Positions 27,401 to 40,526 of a stretch of DNA of 64,000 bases are shown here, one piece after another. Position numbers and translations under genes: made by a program. The stretch covers positions 433,580-497,579 of the forward strand of contig CACRXP010000394.1 in NCBI GenBank assembly GCA_902702965.1, read 5' to 3'. The notes under the pieces were generated by a model that saw only the letters and a program-made list of their open reading frames with translations, did no database searches and was not told the origin of the DNA. The DNA comes from Spirometra erinaceieuropaei. Lineage: Eukaryota; Platyhelminthes; Cestoda; Diphyllobothriidea; Diphyllobothriidae. Each line of letters begins with the position of its first letter. Within the stretch, counting starts at the first letter, position 1.

Positions 27401-29000
27401 TGGAACAAGAATTTCATTGGATCATTTGTTCAGATTCACTCTTGAGTCTATACTTGGACTCGCCGACAGTAGTAGCAAACGCACAGCGTGTGATTGGTAT
27501 GTAACCACACAGCAGCTCTCCCATGCATCTCGGATTCTAGTACTTGGTACATTAATGGCTTTGTCATCCCCGCCCAGGCCGTAAATTGCCGCGATTGTAT
27601 CGTCGGTGCTGTGGATTAGCGTGAAAATTACCCCGGCATTTAACCCGCCATGACTGTCACAGGAAGCATTGGTCCGCAAGCGCTCCCCACGTGCATAAAA
27701 TGATTCTGCCAATGCAAAGTCCTAGCCCCAGATAGGAAAAAAGTGGAGGTTATTGTTTTTGTTGTCTGATAAGTGTGACACAAACAGCTCACGACCGACA
27801 TGGTAACCGTCTCTCGCGAGGATTGTAGCCTTAGCGAACTGGAAGCAGCTACTAGCTCCCATCTACTGAGCTCATAATTTAGAGTCGGCTCCATTCGTCA
27901 TCGCTGCTGTGTTTTCGGTCATTCGCGTACTGATTTATCTTCCAGTTTCGCCGACATAGCTGACTCGCCCACAATTGCACCAAATCCGGTAAATGGCCGG
28001 AGTAGTTTATTGCTGTGGCAGCGGGTCTTCCGACAGCATCATTTAGGACCTGACTGTCTGCGTGCAATTCGAACTCTGAGTGACATGAAAAGGCGGTTAA
28101 GGGCTTCTAAGACTTTTGGCATATAGGGGGTGATCACTAAAATTTGGGTCTAATGTAGCTTGGTCTCACACATCACTTTGACGTACACAGGCTAACAAAG
28201 TTGGTTCTGAGTGACCATCAAGGGTATTGCAATTCCCCAACCTTGTCTTTCTATTTGCTACCGTGCATCTCAACACCCTGATACAGCACCATTAAGTAAC
28301 CTCTTTTGTGGTTGACTGGGTGATTTCTGACGAAACTCGGTACTTTCGTGATATTTGTCGCTTTCTTGGGTACTTTAGCTTTTGGGTCGGTACTATGAAG
28401 AGTATTCGGTTGATTTGGTTCTCCTCCATCAACTACACGACTGAGGAGATAGGCTTGTGATCTTCCTTGAATTTCTAAACCAGTTTTTCTCCGCTGAAAA
28501 TTCAAAACGAACCTATACAGCAGGACTCACTGTCGTCAAGAAATTTCGCAGCCTCTATTTATTTGTTTTCTACTGCCTTCTAACTTTAATAACAAGCAAT
28601 AGAAGTAAAGTAGTTTGAAAATGACTAATCGAGATGAAAAGGACAGGATCACAGTCCGGGAAATTGGATGAAATTTTTTTGGAATTTATATAGGCAAGCA
28701 ATTAAAAGACCGTTTCATGCAAACAAGTGTGTAAATCATGAGATGGGCCGGTTTTATCATATGATTTGATTTTTTACACAAATCCGGTTTCCCCTTTCTT
28801 TGATAACAGCGAAATTTTATCGACGGACCAGCCCTAAACTTTTGGTCTGTACTTACGGAAAATCTTCAATTTCAGCCGCTGAAAAACCGCCTTGGTTATG
28901 AGACCAGAAATCGATGATCACATAAAAGTGTCTCTCGCATGTTCATGCCACGCAATTGTCTGCGGTAAATGCGGGAACTGACCATGGGTTCTGGCGTGAA
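27401..29000 (-). mobile_element. Penelope-like element copy B, RT plus GIY-YIG, decayed
   Basis: Minus-strand landmarks run in the canonical order. The RT core reads SSISGLITKAVFQRL at about 28920-28880, followed by a ruined YVDD box (WSVDKI). The RT end contains KAKVPKKATN and NHPVNHKRGYL (28390-28260). The linker follows at 28240-28080. The endonuclease core reads IYRIWCNCGRVSYVGETGR at about 28000-27940 and is followed by a stop. The 3' terminus at 27401-27455 matches the terminal block at 60817-60879. Known function of the family: retrotransposition by an RT fused to a GIY-YIG endonuclease. This copy has multiple stops and lost catalytic Asp residues, so it is dead. The 5' boundary is approximate. 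Confidence 0.75.
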
Positions 29001-31100
29001 TCCGAAATGCCAGTCGCAAACAGATTTTGCTTCAATTCCCAAGTTTCTCTTTTAAACGGATTTCTGAAGCCAACTTTTTTTCCTGTGCATCGGTGTTAAA
29101 TCGGTCGTCTGTATAAGAACCGCAGTCTCAGTTAGAAGGCTTATAGAGCAGTCTTGGCAACGAGTCCAGATACCCACAACCACATTTGAAGACTTTTATT
29201 CTGCTCGTAGGTAGTCTCATTGAACGTAGACTACCTTCTAAGGCTGAATTTAGTCAACTAACCGATGGTTCATTTGGTCATTTGTGTATTTAGCTATATT
29301 CGCTCTTCAGTTGTTGAAATTAAAATGAAGGGTGACACCATTACTTCATCCACACCCATTCGCAACTCCCTAACGTTCTTTGTAAGTTTCGGGTTTTTCA
29401 GACCTCGTTGTGTGAATATTTTGGCAGCCGTTTCCTATGAGGCCATCCAGATGTCCTCGTAGTGGGAACTTGCTCTATTAGTAGGACGGGACAGAAAGAG
29501 CGTAGTGGGTTCAATGCCAAAAAATTTATAGTGTGAAGCACTTCTAATACATCTCTTTCTGGCCTATTTATCCCTCCCCTTCTGGTAAAACAGCGTGAAT
29601 GGCTTTTCTTCCGCGCATCATTTTGTAAGCGACCATAATTACGCCTGGATAGCACCAACACTTTTTTACATGCTTATAAACAGCTCTTCTTCACCCACTC
29701 TTTTTTGGTTAACCCGTCAGTGTGTTGAATGGGGGACAAAGTTTTCGCACGGGTGAGATGTATTTAAGCAGCGGACTGCGTACGGTAAGATGGCTCCCTT
29801 CTACCTCTTTGAGGAAACTTGACGCTGCCATGTTAGAGACCCTGTAGAGGTCTGTTCAGGTTGTCGACGTCAGTTTCGCCAGGAAAGCGAAGAAAGCGAG
29901 CCATGAAAATCAAACGCACTTTCGGACACAATTAGCATAGTAGTCGCCAGAGGGTAGGTAAGAAAGGACCTGCGCAAAACGTCCAGTTTTTGAAACCAAC
30001 GTTTTTTTAAGAAGACGGTCGTTAGATGCTGAAGGTACAAGCAGCAGCCAAAAGCTAAAAAGCTGTTGGGAATGAGTTAGGAAATGCGGAAGCGTTTTAC
30101 GCTAGTAGCAGTGTTCAATATTTCCTTAAAAACTGTTTTTTCATCTTCTCAGCTGAATGAAGACTTCTCGATGGAACGCTCATCAAAATGAAATTTATGT
30201 TATCTCGCATTCAGAAGAATAACTAGACACACCAGTGCAGCTTTCTGTAGCGCCAAGAATGCTTTAAAAACATAACACTGAAGAATTTTAATTTTAAAAA
30301 ATCACCAATCACGATGCTGGAAGTATATTTTAATGTACTGAAACCCTGGAAACTGTCGATATGGACAAACTGCCTTAGAGTGCACCCTCTTTTAAAAGCC
30401 CTCTTTTTTATATTTTTAATCCAATGGATAGGCAAATGAGCCTAAATTCTCTCAGTTAGTGCTTATGATGATTGAAGTTTTTCATGGCTGATTTCCCAGA
30501 TAAAGACAGAAATAACGAAATTTTGTAAAAGAATGTAACACAAATGATTGCCCATCCCTCTTACAGGCACGAGGTAAAAGCCATAGAACCTGATTTGTGG
30601 AGTTCAACGGCTGCATGATACAACTACTAGCAGCTGGGCTCTCCACGATAACGCGCGTCCGTGTATTTAGCTAGTGTCTGTATTGAAAACAGGGTGTAAC
30701 ACGTTTCTCTGCACAAACTGAACCATTGCTGAATTGACAGATTATGTGCCTGGTTCTGCACTGAACCTGACGCTTCCTGACTCGGTGTTTACTTGAGAAG
30801 TGAATTCAGACCTGAGAAATTCGATTCCAATTGTCGAACTCCAGGTTTCTCAATTAACTGCAGAAGAAATTTTAAATTTGTTAGTGAAACGTCATGAAAC
30901 ATCCACATAACCGAAAGAGGTTAGACCATGATTCTTTGGAGAAACCTTCCCGAGCTTGTTTTATGGACTACTTAGAAAAGGTTTTCTGAAGGTTGACGTC
31001 ATTTTTTATCCTGGCTTTCAATAAAGCAGGTACACTGATCGCTCCTTATATTAAGACAGTATACTGATGTGAACAAAAAGTGGAATTTAAGGGAGCAATC
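29001..31100. other. Non-coding interval
   Basis: The first 200 bases may be the decayed N-terminal side of Penelope-like copy B. Beyond that I see no gene, RNA or clear repeat. A minus-strand open frame at 29398-29661 lacks domain-like sequence. Confidence 0.4.
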
Positions 31101-31117
31101 GCGAAAAAGAAAATAGC

Positions 31118-31180
31118 TGGAACAAGAGCTTTACTAGCCTGACGTTTTCGATTCTCATTCGAATTCATCATCAGAGACAG
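31118..31180 (-). mobile_element. Penelope-like terminal remnant
   Basis: The sequence tggaacaagagctttactag, followed by CCTGACGTTTTCGATTCTCA and CGAATTCATCATC, closely matches the terminal block of the 61-kb copy (60817-60879) and the diverged one at 27401-27455. Only about 60-90 bases are left and no RT or endonuclease sequence adjoins it. It has the same orientation as the other copies. Confidence 0.65.
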
Positions 31181-34100
31181 GACAAGATAAGCGTAGGGGA
31201 TTGCAAACTACTTTGACTTACTCAAATAAGCTTATATAACTCCTTTATATTGTAATTTCAGGCGCCCAGAGCACGTTTTTGACCCCATTGCCAGGAGTTG
31301 TATCCTCTGCATTCTGTCTTTTAGATTATCGGCACCCAGAAACAACCAATTAAAATCCAAGTGAACTACATGGGGGGGGGGGTAGACTTTCAGATTAGCT
31401 GTGGTTTCAGGGCTTTCAAGTAACTTTTTTTAAAATGTGAGTGAACTATGCCGAGCTTTTTGGTTTTTGGAAACAGCGGAACTAAAATTTCAGTAACTGC
31501 CACATGTTTAGCAATTCATACTTTGAGCAGTTCATACAGTGAGGCTTGTCTAACAAACTTGATCAATTTCATTGCTGAATTTTAACGTTTAGGTATCCTA
31601 TGGGCATGATCCCGAAATCTTCAATTTCTGCTTCGCTAAGCCTCTTCTTAATTATCTCTTGACTTGACTATCATCCTTAATAAGACCAAAAGGATTCGGC
31701 TCATATCCTAGCTCAAAAAGTCTATGCAAATCAGTGTGATATGCACCATCGTACGGGCCTTTTTAGGTGTTCGGTCGACTGGGAATGTTACCTCAGTCTT
31801 GCTTATCCAGGTACACGTGATGATGCTGGGTATAGGCTGAACTTAGAATCGCTTTATGCAGTAGAACGTTGGTGTTTTGTTACTTTGACACTTATACTAG
31901 TGAATTCTCATTTATCTGTTGTCATAAATGGGTGTTAAAACATTTATTGTTCAAAATTCATTAATTTGCGACATTCCTTTGTAAGCGAGCATCCTGAATA
32001 TTTGATGGGCGCACCACTCGATTACACTACAGTGTTCCCGGCGCTCTTGTTGTCTAAGATGGAATCACCCTTTGATCCTGACTCACAGTACTCTGCATAA
32101 CTTTTTGGTTTTCCCAAGTACGGATATTGGAGTCTTGCCAGACCTGGAATTGTGATCAATAAATTTTGAGCGTCCACAGACTTCCCTAACCCATTTCCTA
32201 AACGTTGAAGAGAAGCGAGACTGCTACCCGTAAACGTTCGCTATGCAAATATGAATCTCCGTGGGAGGGGTTTCCATCGGCCGCAAAATTCGGTATTTCT
32301 ATCGATTTTTATTTAAACCAGCAGATTTATCCATGATATAATAATAACAACATAAGTTCAGTGCTTTGAAGTACACATGCCCTAGACGTCGATAACAGTT
32401 GCACCTACTGGATTGCATATTCACACGCCTTCTTAGATTGGGTTTGTGACTGTAGTACTTCAAAACAGAAGCGGGGGAGTTCAGTTGTCATTTTCGTCAA
32501 TTTGTCTGATCTTGCCTCCTTACCCGATTATTTTAATGTTTATATTAATTATGTTACAAGTGCACTTTTACTCACTCTCACTGCCGAGTTCTGTCCGCTC
32601 CTGAGACGTCCGAGACCATCGTCGAGGTTTTACCTCGACTAAACTGTCTATTCCATCAATGTTCAGACGACTTGATCTTCAGATGTCCTTTGTGAGGCAG
32701 ATATGTGAATGCCTCATTTTCCCTGTAATCTAGGTAGCACAGCCCATTGAAGGCGCCGAATACGCCTCAGAATACCCGTCGGCCTATAAGAGTTGCATAG
32801 ACACACAAATGATGGCTCCCCTTCCTTACCCTAAAGTACAAGGTGGCGGAAAACTTGGGGCAAACTTTCGTTTCCAAATCTGTAACGAACTAATGGGGTA
32901 ACTCCAGTGATAATCGTATTTTTAACAACACTTCTTTGTGGACCACACTCCTGAACTTTATGATATCTGTAGCTTGAACCCTGAGCTCACATTTCTGATT
33001 TCAGGTTTATGGGTTAAAACATCACCTGAAAGCTGTGCGTCTTTATAGATGACGGAGGTCTGCATGAGGCCGCCTGTGCGTGCCCGGGAAGCGCTGAAAC
33101 AGCGCTCGCGTTTGTGTCATGCAGGCCATTTGGAGGGGAAAATCAGCAAGGGAGAGGATTAGTTGGCCCTTAAAGCAGTTTCATTTATCGACTACTCTTC
33201 TTCCTTGCATAAGCACCTCAGACGCGCATATTCTTCTCTGTTCAGGAAGCAGTCTGCTTCGTAATCAGTCACTCAGACTCACGAGTTACTCGATCTGAAC
33301 GACTTAATGTGCGCTTACTCAGTAGTCTCGGCATTTCTCCTCATGTCTACCGTTAATGAGCCAGTTATACAATCAAGGCCTACAGGTTAACTGCTGTACT
33401 GGAAGACCTGGGCTGTGCTCGAAGGCGACCGACTGGAGTAAGGATCTGAGTTCATCGCAGTCCGGAATCGGACTAACGCCAGAAACTGACATTCCCGACC
33501 CTCTGTTTCATCAGATCGTCTGTGCTCTTTTGCCTTCTTACCATTATACGACCTCTTATGAGCGGCAAGCATGGGCCAAAAGACAGCGCGATCAGATTCC
33601 GTCTTGCAAGCAGGTCAGACTTGCGTGCACGTTGTAGCTTGCATCGAATGTGAGTCCTCTGACACCACCGCCACGTCCTCCCCCCTTTGGCGCAGCGTGC
33701 GAAATAAAAGCTGCGAACGCGCGTCAAGGTCAACTGCAGAATGCGTTTGTTGGAGTTCGTTATTGAAAACTAAGAAACCCACACGGCTGAACAATGTTCA
33801 CTTCATGCATCGAGACGGGTAAAGATTTTGTCAGTTGTCACTGATGCCAGGCTTAGTTTCGTGAAAGCAGAGGGAGAGCAACTTCTGTACACTATGGTGG
33901 TCCGTGATTCGAGTACTTGTTTGACAGTATGAATCTCTCCTTTTGCCACGACCTGCTCAAACTACTTTGCTGGCCATTTAAATCTGCCGTTGTCAGGTTA
34001 TTATTCCTTCAGCTAGCCAGTCAAGATAACCCTTCTTTCGCTTTACTGTAAGTCACATTCTTAAGTCCTTCAATCGATGCGTCATGAATATATCTATAAA

Positions 34101-35840
34101 ACAATATATACAATGTTCAAGCAATTATATTCATATAGTTTCCCTCAAATACTTTGTGCATGTCAAGAATTCGAGTTGACCGCAGTACTGCAACAAAACG
34201 TCCTTTGCGAGATAATGCGTACCTTTAAAGCCGAATTGTTACTTCCATGTTATTATCCCCCTCTCTCTCTTTTTCTCTTGATGGAAGCCTTTACTTGAGG
34301 GCGTGTTTGCTTATCGCGCACGCTTGGACTTGTTCAAGCTGCAAAGCATCCACATTTGCTATTATATGAGACCAGACCCTGTAGACAGATGATTTATGGT
34401 CGTGTGCAAACAGCATAATGGCATTAGTCTATATTTCTCGCACCCGAGCGTGTCTATGGCCCAGCGAAACAGCTATAGTCACGGCAGTCATCATGAAATC
34501 CTATATAATCTTCAGCTAGCATTTCCTTTTAGAGAAGGCAAAAGTTGGGAGTGTTTGTACTGAAATGCAAAAATACGTAAGAAAGATAATTTATATCGGA
34601 TTTCTAAAACCCGCAGATAGCACTAGAGACATGTGAGTGCATATGCTACCGTAAATGCACATACCTCGTGTCTGAGGTGTTTGAACATGTCATGTAGCCG
34701 AAGAGAACGCAACATGCCCCCCACACTGAGCAATGTTACTTGGCCTCTTATCGGTTTTTATGACAAAAAGGGCTTTATGTTTATAGACTTCCGAAAACTA
34801 GCTTTGGGTGTACACCATCATCCTCTAAATTGGTGGGTGACCAGAGTCAAAGCACTGTCTCTGGGACGTAACTGTCAGGAAATGTGATCGTCCATACTTT
34901 GTTGTGCGTAATTCAGCATGACATTTGGAAAAGAAGACTTTACTTTATGTTGACGGGCGCCAATCATTGCAAAAGATGCACGTTTTGGATACGGAAAAAC
35001 CGCGAGTCCCTTCAACCTTGTCTCCAAAGTCCTGTGTTTGATGTCATTCCCGAAGACGGCAGGCAGAGTGAATAATTCAGAAGTCAGTCCCAAACTCCTT
35101 CTACCCTAACTTATTCCTTATGGGTGTATTTTTTTTAGTGATGGGACAGCATTACGTAGGCAACCGTCCTTGCAGTATCAGTAGGCGCATGGGAGCTGCT
35201 TGAGGTGGGGCGCGTTATTGCGTTGACCCTCCCGCTCGGCGATCCCAACTCTCCCCCCTCCCCTAAGGCACTATTTCAGGTTTAGGAATTGTGCTTTGGG
35301 CCAGTACTTTTGGGTCCAACTTTATTCTACTAGCGTTAAGGGCGGAGGGGCATTCCGGAAATTTCTTTTAGGTTTGCAGTTTGCACCTGGACTTCCACCG
35401 TAGGAAAACGGGATGGGAGAGGGTGAGAGGTTTTAAGGTAACAGCTTGTCTCTTAAGTGCTGTGTTCCTGCTGCGGTTCCCACCCTTTCAGCACCTCTCT
35501 CTAGGGGCCTCTAATCTTGCGAATTTCGGAACAGCCACCACAGAGCATTTAGGTTTCCAAATTTGTGTTTTTTATATTTATAATACTGGAACAGTGGTCA
35601 GTAATGAAGCTACGCATTTCCTACAGCCCTCCAACTAGGAGCTTTAAACCGTTTTGAGCTGAGTGGCGGCCGGTAGAAAAGGAGCGTCCATTCCTCTCTA
35701 TGTTGATAGCGGTAATTCTAAGTAATGTAACAAGCACTGATGCCTACTCCCAACACTCCTCAAATGAACCTTGTCTTTGCGGATCTAATGACCTTGATTG
35801 TTTTACCCTGTGGCTGTGACCTAAGTTGTTCGGCGGTCGG
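31181..35840. other. Non-coding interval
   Basis: No supported gene. An 11-nt G run lies at 31372-31382. A perfect small hairpin (agcgctg aaa cagcgct) lies near 33092-33108 in a GC-rich patch (33.05-33.15 kb). Short open frames at 33.4-33.8 kb occur on both strands at once and look like composition effects. Confidence 0.45.
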
Positions 35841-36158
35841 ATGTGGTTTGGTAGCCCCACCTGAAGTAAACAAACCTCAGTCACCTCTAATACGCGACCG
35901 GTAGTAATAGGGGATTTTACAAGTGGAGCCGGAGAACGCACAGGCGACGAGGTCAAGTAGTTATATGCAAAAGAAAAGCTATTGGGAGTGCGTGGTTGTA
36001 CTTTCAGGGGTTGAGAAATAGTTGCGCCAACCCCTAACTCTAACCTCAGTCCCTAACTATAACCCCTAATCCTAAACCCCAACCCCTAACCCTAGCCTTT
36101 ATCCCTAACCCCAACCGTAAGAGTATTGTGTCCATCAGGTGGAGCTACCAAACCACAT
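35841..36158. mobile_element. 318-bp element with 24-nt terminal inverted repeats
   Basis: The left end ATGTGGTTTGGTAGCCCCAC (35841-35864 in full) is the reverse complement of 36135-36158 with one mismatch in 24. Pairing stops sharply outside the arms. The size and inverted ends fit a MITE-like non-autonomous DNA transposon or a foldback. The interior holds a CCCTAA-rich telomere-like patch. No target-site duplication was seen in the bases directly outside (cggtcgg / cttacc), so the exact ends are uncertain. Confidence 0.6.
36025..36120 (+). repeat. Degenerate telomere-like (CCCTAA) patch
   Basis: Runs of CCCCTAACTCTAACC, CCCTAACTATAACCCCTAA and CCCTAACCCTAGCC variants, the densest telomere-like patch in the window. 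It lies inside the 318-bp inverted-repeat element, so it may have been carried here by that element and not captured from a chromosome end. Confidence 0.65.
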
Positions 36159-36820
36159 CTTACCTGTCCTCGGCAAAGTAATATATTTTGGAAGGACGTC
36201 CTCTGTCAACACGTCAGAATCGTGGGCTAATACTAAGCGGCAACGTTATATATCTTCACTCTTTTTTCTCAATATCAGCTGAGCAGGTAGGAGTAGCCTT
36301 CTAGCCTTCCTAAAGCCAAATAACCACAGAGACTCAGTGATGTCTGGCAAACCAAACGTTCATCGTGCCGAGACACTTCCTTTTATTCCACCCTAAGGAG
36401 CAAGCGTAAAGTACTTTTGCTTTTCATCCGAACGTTCGCTTCATCCTTCTCCGTTATTACACCTGCAGCGTATCCTGTATATTATCTGTGCCTATCTGGT
36501 TATCGGTGTCCCATTTTGCACTCAATTGGATATCTTTGAAGATAGGGGTAGCCAGAATAAGATAGTGATTGAAACGTCGCTTGACTGTTCCACCACCATC
36601 ACTTTCAACTGGCATGGCCTTGTCCTCGTCTTAGCTAATTTCAAATTTACTATCACCCTCTTCCATTTGTGACCTGGCGTACACACGAAGCTCCTTAAAA
36701 ATCGAAGAACTTGTCCATGCTTTAAAAATTATTATTCACCAAGCCAGAGTTACAAAGATGTTAGAGATCGTTGGAATGAATTATTTGATGTACTACCTCC
36801 ATCAAAATCGACACTATGAC
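36159..36820. other. Non-coding interval
   Basis: AT-rich sequence between the inverted-repeat element and the transposase relic. No gene, RNA or repeat recognised. Confidence 0.45.
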
Positions 36821-36828
36821 TTTGCATG

Positions 36829-37320
36829 CAACTTCGGAAGAATTGGCAACACTGCAAAAAGCGGATAACCCTGGTGCGTCGAACGCAGTGCGGACCATTG
36901 CTAATCAAGATTTAGTGGCAGCGTCATACGTCAGCAGCCCTTGGAAATTCCAGAGACGCGCGTCTGCAGAACTGGGCATATGGCTCTACAACGCATCATG
37001 CCGGATATCCGGGTGAACCCATATCGTCCGCGTGCTCTCCACGCTCCTAAGGACGATGAAGGAGACAGGCGTCTCCAATTGTGTGAAACTTTTGTGGTTG
37101 CATGCGAAGATCTCCTGACTTTTTCAAGTGCATTATTTGGTCGGACGAAGCTTGCTTCAGAGTAAGTGGTCGGGTACATACCCCTCCTTCAAATATACAG
37201 GACTGAACTGGGTAAATCGACATACCTACGTCTGTTGGTCAAATTCAAATCCGCATGAGATATTACAATAGGAGCTTAATTTTCCTGATGCCACCATTTG
37301 GGGTGGCATTCGCTGTTTTG
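36829..37320 (+). pseudogene. Broken DDE transposase (Tc1/mariner-like)
   Basis: Pieces of a transposase lie in order on the plus strand but in shifting frames. A helix-turn-helix-like stretch (RRASAELGI) is followed, after a frameshift, by MALQRIMPDIRVNPYRPRA, then DRRLQLCETFVVACEDLLTF. A DDE-core segment reads IIWSDEACFRVSGRVH, and after another shift come NWVNRHTYVCWSNSNPHEI and PDATIWGGI. The order (HTH, then W-S-D-E-A-x-F, then N-R-H, then W-x-G-I) is that of DDE superfamily transposases of the Tc1/mariner/IS630 type common in insects and flatworms. At least two frameshifts and in-frame stops make it inactive, and the C-terminal part is missing or unrecognisable. Confidence 0.7.
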
Positions 37321-40300
37321 TCTTCATAATTGTTTAAACTTTCAGTATGGTATTATAAGGGCGAGGTAGCTCATCAATACAAACGCTTGTCTGTGTTAGT
37401 ATTCGAATAAACTAGCGAAACTCGACTCAAAATACCTATCATTACCAGTTTTATTAAATCCTCCATGAATGGCGGATTGCTGATGCTCTCTATTGTTACA
37501 AAAACGAAATTACTTTCCTCCCAGTTCTTCCTTTTACGTCATAGTAAGTGTTTTTGCTTGGGCAGTTGCCACTTGGCAGGCCAGGCTGTCATGACTTCTT
37601 CCCGATATTTATTTTTTACCTCATCTTAGATATGTAGTATCCGAATGTGTGTAACTTGGTTCGTGCCAGACGAGAGATCCAATCCCATCATCAGGCAAAT
37701 TGGCTTATTCTTATCCCTAGAATAAGGTGGATGATGGGAGAGACAGAGAAGCTGGTCTTGCGCGAACTTTCTCGCAGTAATCTCATTGTTGAGTACTTTG
37801 ACTGCTTCTAACCGTCATAACGGTGCGCTGAGGGGTTGCACCCCTCGGGGGCTGACAGCCAGGTGCAGTGGTGTCATGGTTAATCTCAGGGATATGTGAC
37901 CGAAGGTGGGGAATCTAGATCTTACCGACTAAGAGATCGGCGCGTGTTCGCCACGCGAGAGGCCGAGATGAATGCCGGACCTGCCACAACGGCCAAGCTT
38001 TATTTTGCTTGGTCTGACTGATTATATCTTGGCAAATCACGATTTGAGTCGATGACTGTAGAGTTTTTTTTTGCTACACTACAAAGTTCCTGCAAGTCAA
38101 CACTGTTTCCTTCTCCTCCGGGTAGTAGCATTAACTTTCTTTACGGTTATAATCAAATGGTAAAAAATAGTGTCCTCTTTCAATTGGTGACAATATGGGG
38201 GATCAAAGCTTGTGATACCACAAAGCCCTTAGCTGTTCAGCTCTTTTGCTCAGCACAAATCCTCCCCAAAGTTGCCCCGGTCTTGAACCATAGCCTTGCC
38301 AAAGCCGCCATTATTGACGTCTGCCCCGAGGTTTCCTGCCTACTCCCATCAGTGTCTGCTTAGTCGCGTTGCGGAGCCGTTGGGAGTCACCTGCTCGCGT
38401 GACCGTGCTGTCAGAGGGATCTCGTATTCACGACGATGCATGTAGTTAATTTTCCCGCTATCGTCCTCCTTAATTTGAGATTTCTGACTACCGACGCCTG
38501 GCCTTCCAGTAGCCACTACAGACCTCTGCGTATACACCTGGGTGTGTAGTTTGAAGCGACACTAAATCATGCATAGTGGGCCCAGGCAAACGAGACTGCC
38601 TGACTTCCCGTCAGTGGGCAGAGGGATCCTCTGTGGTTGTGCAGGCCAACACCCTGCTTACTCACTGCCTCGTACGCGCGCTTGCGCTTTCTTGCACAGG
38701 CCATTTTTTCCAACGGCTACTACCACATCTGGAAGTAGCCCTAACCACTGCTGCCGACCGGGCGATGCTGGACAAGCCTCGTAATGACTGAGCGGACTAC
38801 GCAGGTTTCACGTAAGCACGAAAAGGGTCGAGACGCTGGCAAAACGTTGACAGGCCCGCTGATTCACCCAGGCCTTCTGCTCTCTTCGCGTGCAGATCGC
38901 GAAGGGAGGTCAAGCCACCTCCTCCTCCCGCCTCCTCCCCCGTACCCGAACACCTGGGCACATTTGCAGACACAGCGTATTTTCATGCTGGATGGGGAAG
39001 GGCGAGTATGAGAAAAAATCATAGTCACCTTTGGGATTGACAGGGCTTGCTGTGCTGCCGAAGCAGCGCGCGGACAGTCGTTCAAGTTCCACTTCTGGTG
39101 GTTTCAACTGTCGCGCGCCCCCTAGCCGGCAATAAAAGCATCCTTCCACTGCCGCTATGTGAGGAAGCGTAGGTAGTGGATAGAAAGTGTGAGATTTTCT
39201 AGGTCCCTCATAAAAGGCTGCTATTTTCATACATTCGGTGCATCGTGCGTGCGTGGACCCGGACTTCCCATTGTGCAGGGAGATAATGCACTACGGGTAA
39301 GTTTCGTCGACAAAAAAGCAAGGTCATTTTTTGCTTATTTTTGTCATCAAGCAACCAACCATACCCAAGTCCCAGGCCTGGAAATGGTGAGATTTGAATT
39401 CAGTTGCAATTCGCTATTGAGCTTAACGCTCTTCTACCTGAATTGCGGACTCATCCTTGGTCGATTGTGACACGAGTTACGAAACAGGCGTCCATCGTAC
39501 GTGTCAAACATGCATATGCATGCAAGCATATAAACTAGTCTTAGTCATTCGACGCAGACAATGCCGACACACAAGACGGAACGCACTTGGTAAGCCACTA
39601 TAGGCCTGAAGGCAAGAGAATCCACATACTGGGTGGCTAGAGGACAAGTATTCATAGAACTACAGTGGGGTGATATTTCTGCAGTTGTATACGCGTGCCT
39701 CTGATAGACGATATGGGAGCGGAGACTGGCTGCATCTACCTAAGCGGTTATGGGGGCTGGTTGATTGCCAACACTAAAGAAGGCAGCTCAAGGAGTCGGG
39801 CGATCAGGTACTGCCAGCTCAAATTAAAACTGCGAAAAGCCATTGGTGTGTCTCTGGGATGAAAGTTACTTAGAATTGCTGAAGTGGGAAAACGTCAATA
39901 GGACTTCATTATCGATTACCCCTTGAGGAGGCGTCTGCCAACTTAATCGCTGCCCTCTTAACAACCTTCCCATTTATCACTTTGAGGGAAGTGCAGCCTT
40001 TGTTTGAAACATTGAATCTACACACTACACACTGAACCTACCAGGTTCTGATTATTGACAGTCAAATGACTCTTCAAAAGGTCAGAAGTCCAGTAAGTGC
40101 CTCTGCGGGGGACTGTTTATTCCACCGAATGTCCCATTTGGCTTCAGGTCTCTCTAGGCTGTTGTGTTTCCCCTTCCAATTACAAAGAGATTAAGTTTTC
40201 GAGTCGGTAGCTGCCAGTATCTATTGGGCTATTCACGCAACATCTGAAACGGACTTTTAAATAATTGACAAGGCTGGACTGTACGTTTTAAAGCATCGGA

Positions 40301-40526
40301 ATTTTTTAGTTCACTGACTTCAACGCAGCCTAATTCTGTCCAGTTAGCAACTGGTGTTATTGATTATCACGGCTGACTTGAATTGGGATCGCTTTTTGTG
40401 ATCTGGTTCTACTCGTAAGATTTTCTTCCACTTTCTTAACGCAACACTCGCCTAAAAACCCAGAAACCTGTCAGTCATCTAGCCAGGCATTAAAGACAGT
40501 TTACCCATCCTCCCTGCTACTTATAG
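37321..40526. other. Non-coding interval with GC-rich patches
   Basis: No supported gene. Notable small structures are a hairpin gaggggt tgc acccctc at 37830-37846 and inverted arms gcgcgcggacagt (39066-39078) / actgtcgcgcgc (39107-39118). The 38.55-39.1 kb block is GC-rich and open in several frames on both strands, which points to composition or an old repeat, not a gene. Confidence 0.45.

Noticed and set aside
37850..37990. Possible tRNA-like or SINE sequence near a hairpin
   Set aside because: A GTTCG-containing small stem is present, but A-box and B-box spacing and an end stem could not be matched.
38569..39230. Several overlapping ORFs on both strands
   Set aside because: The GC-rich block is open in many frames at once, which reflects composition; no family signature.
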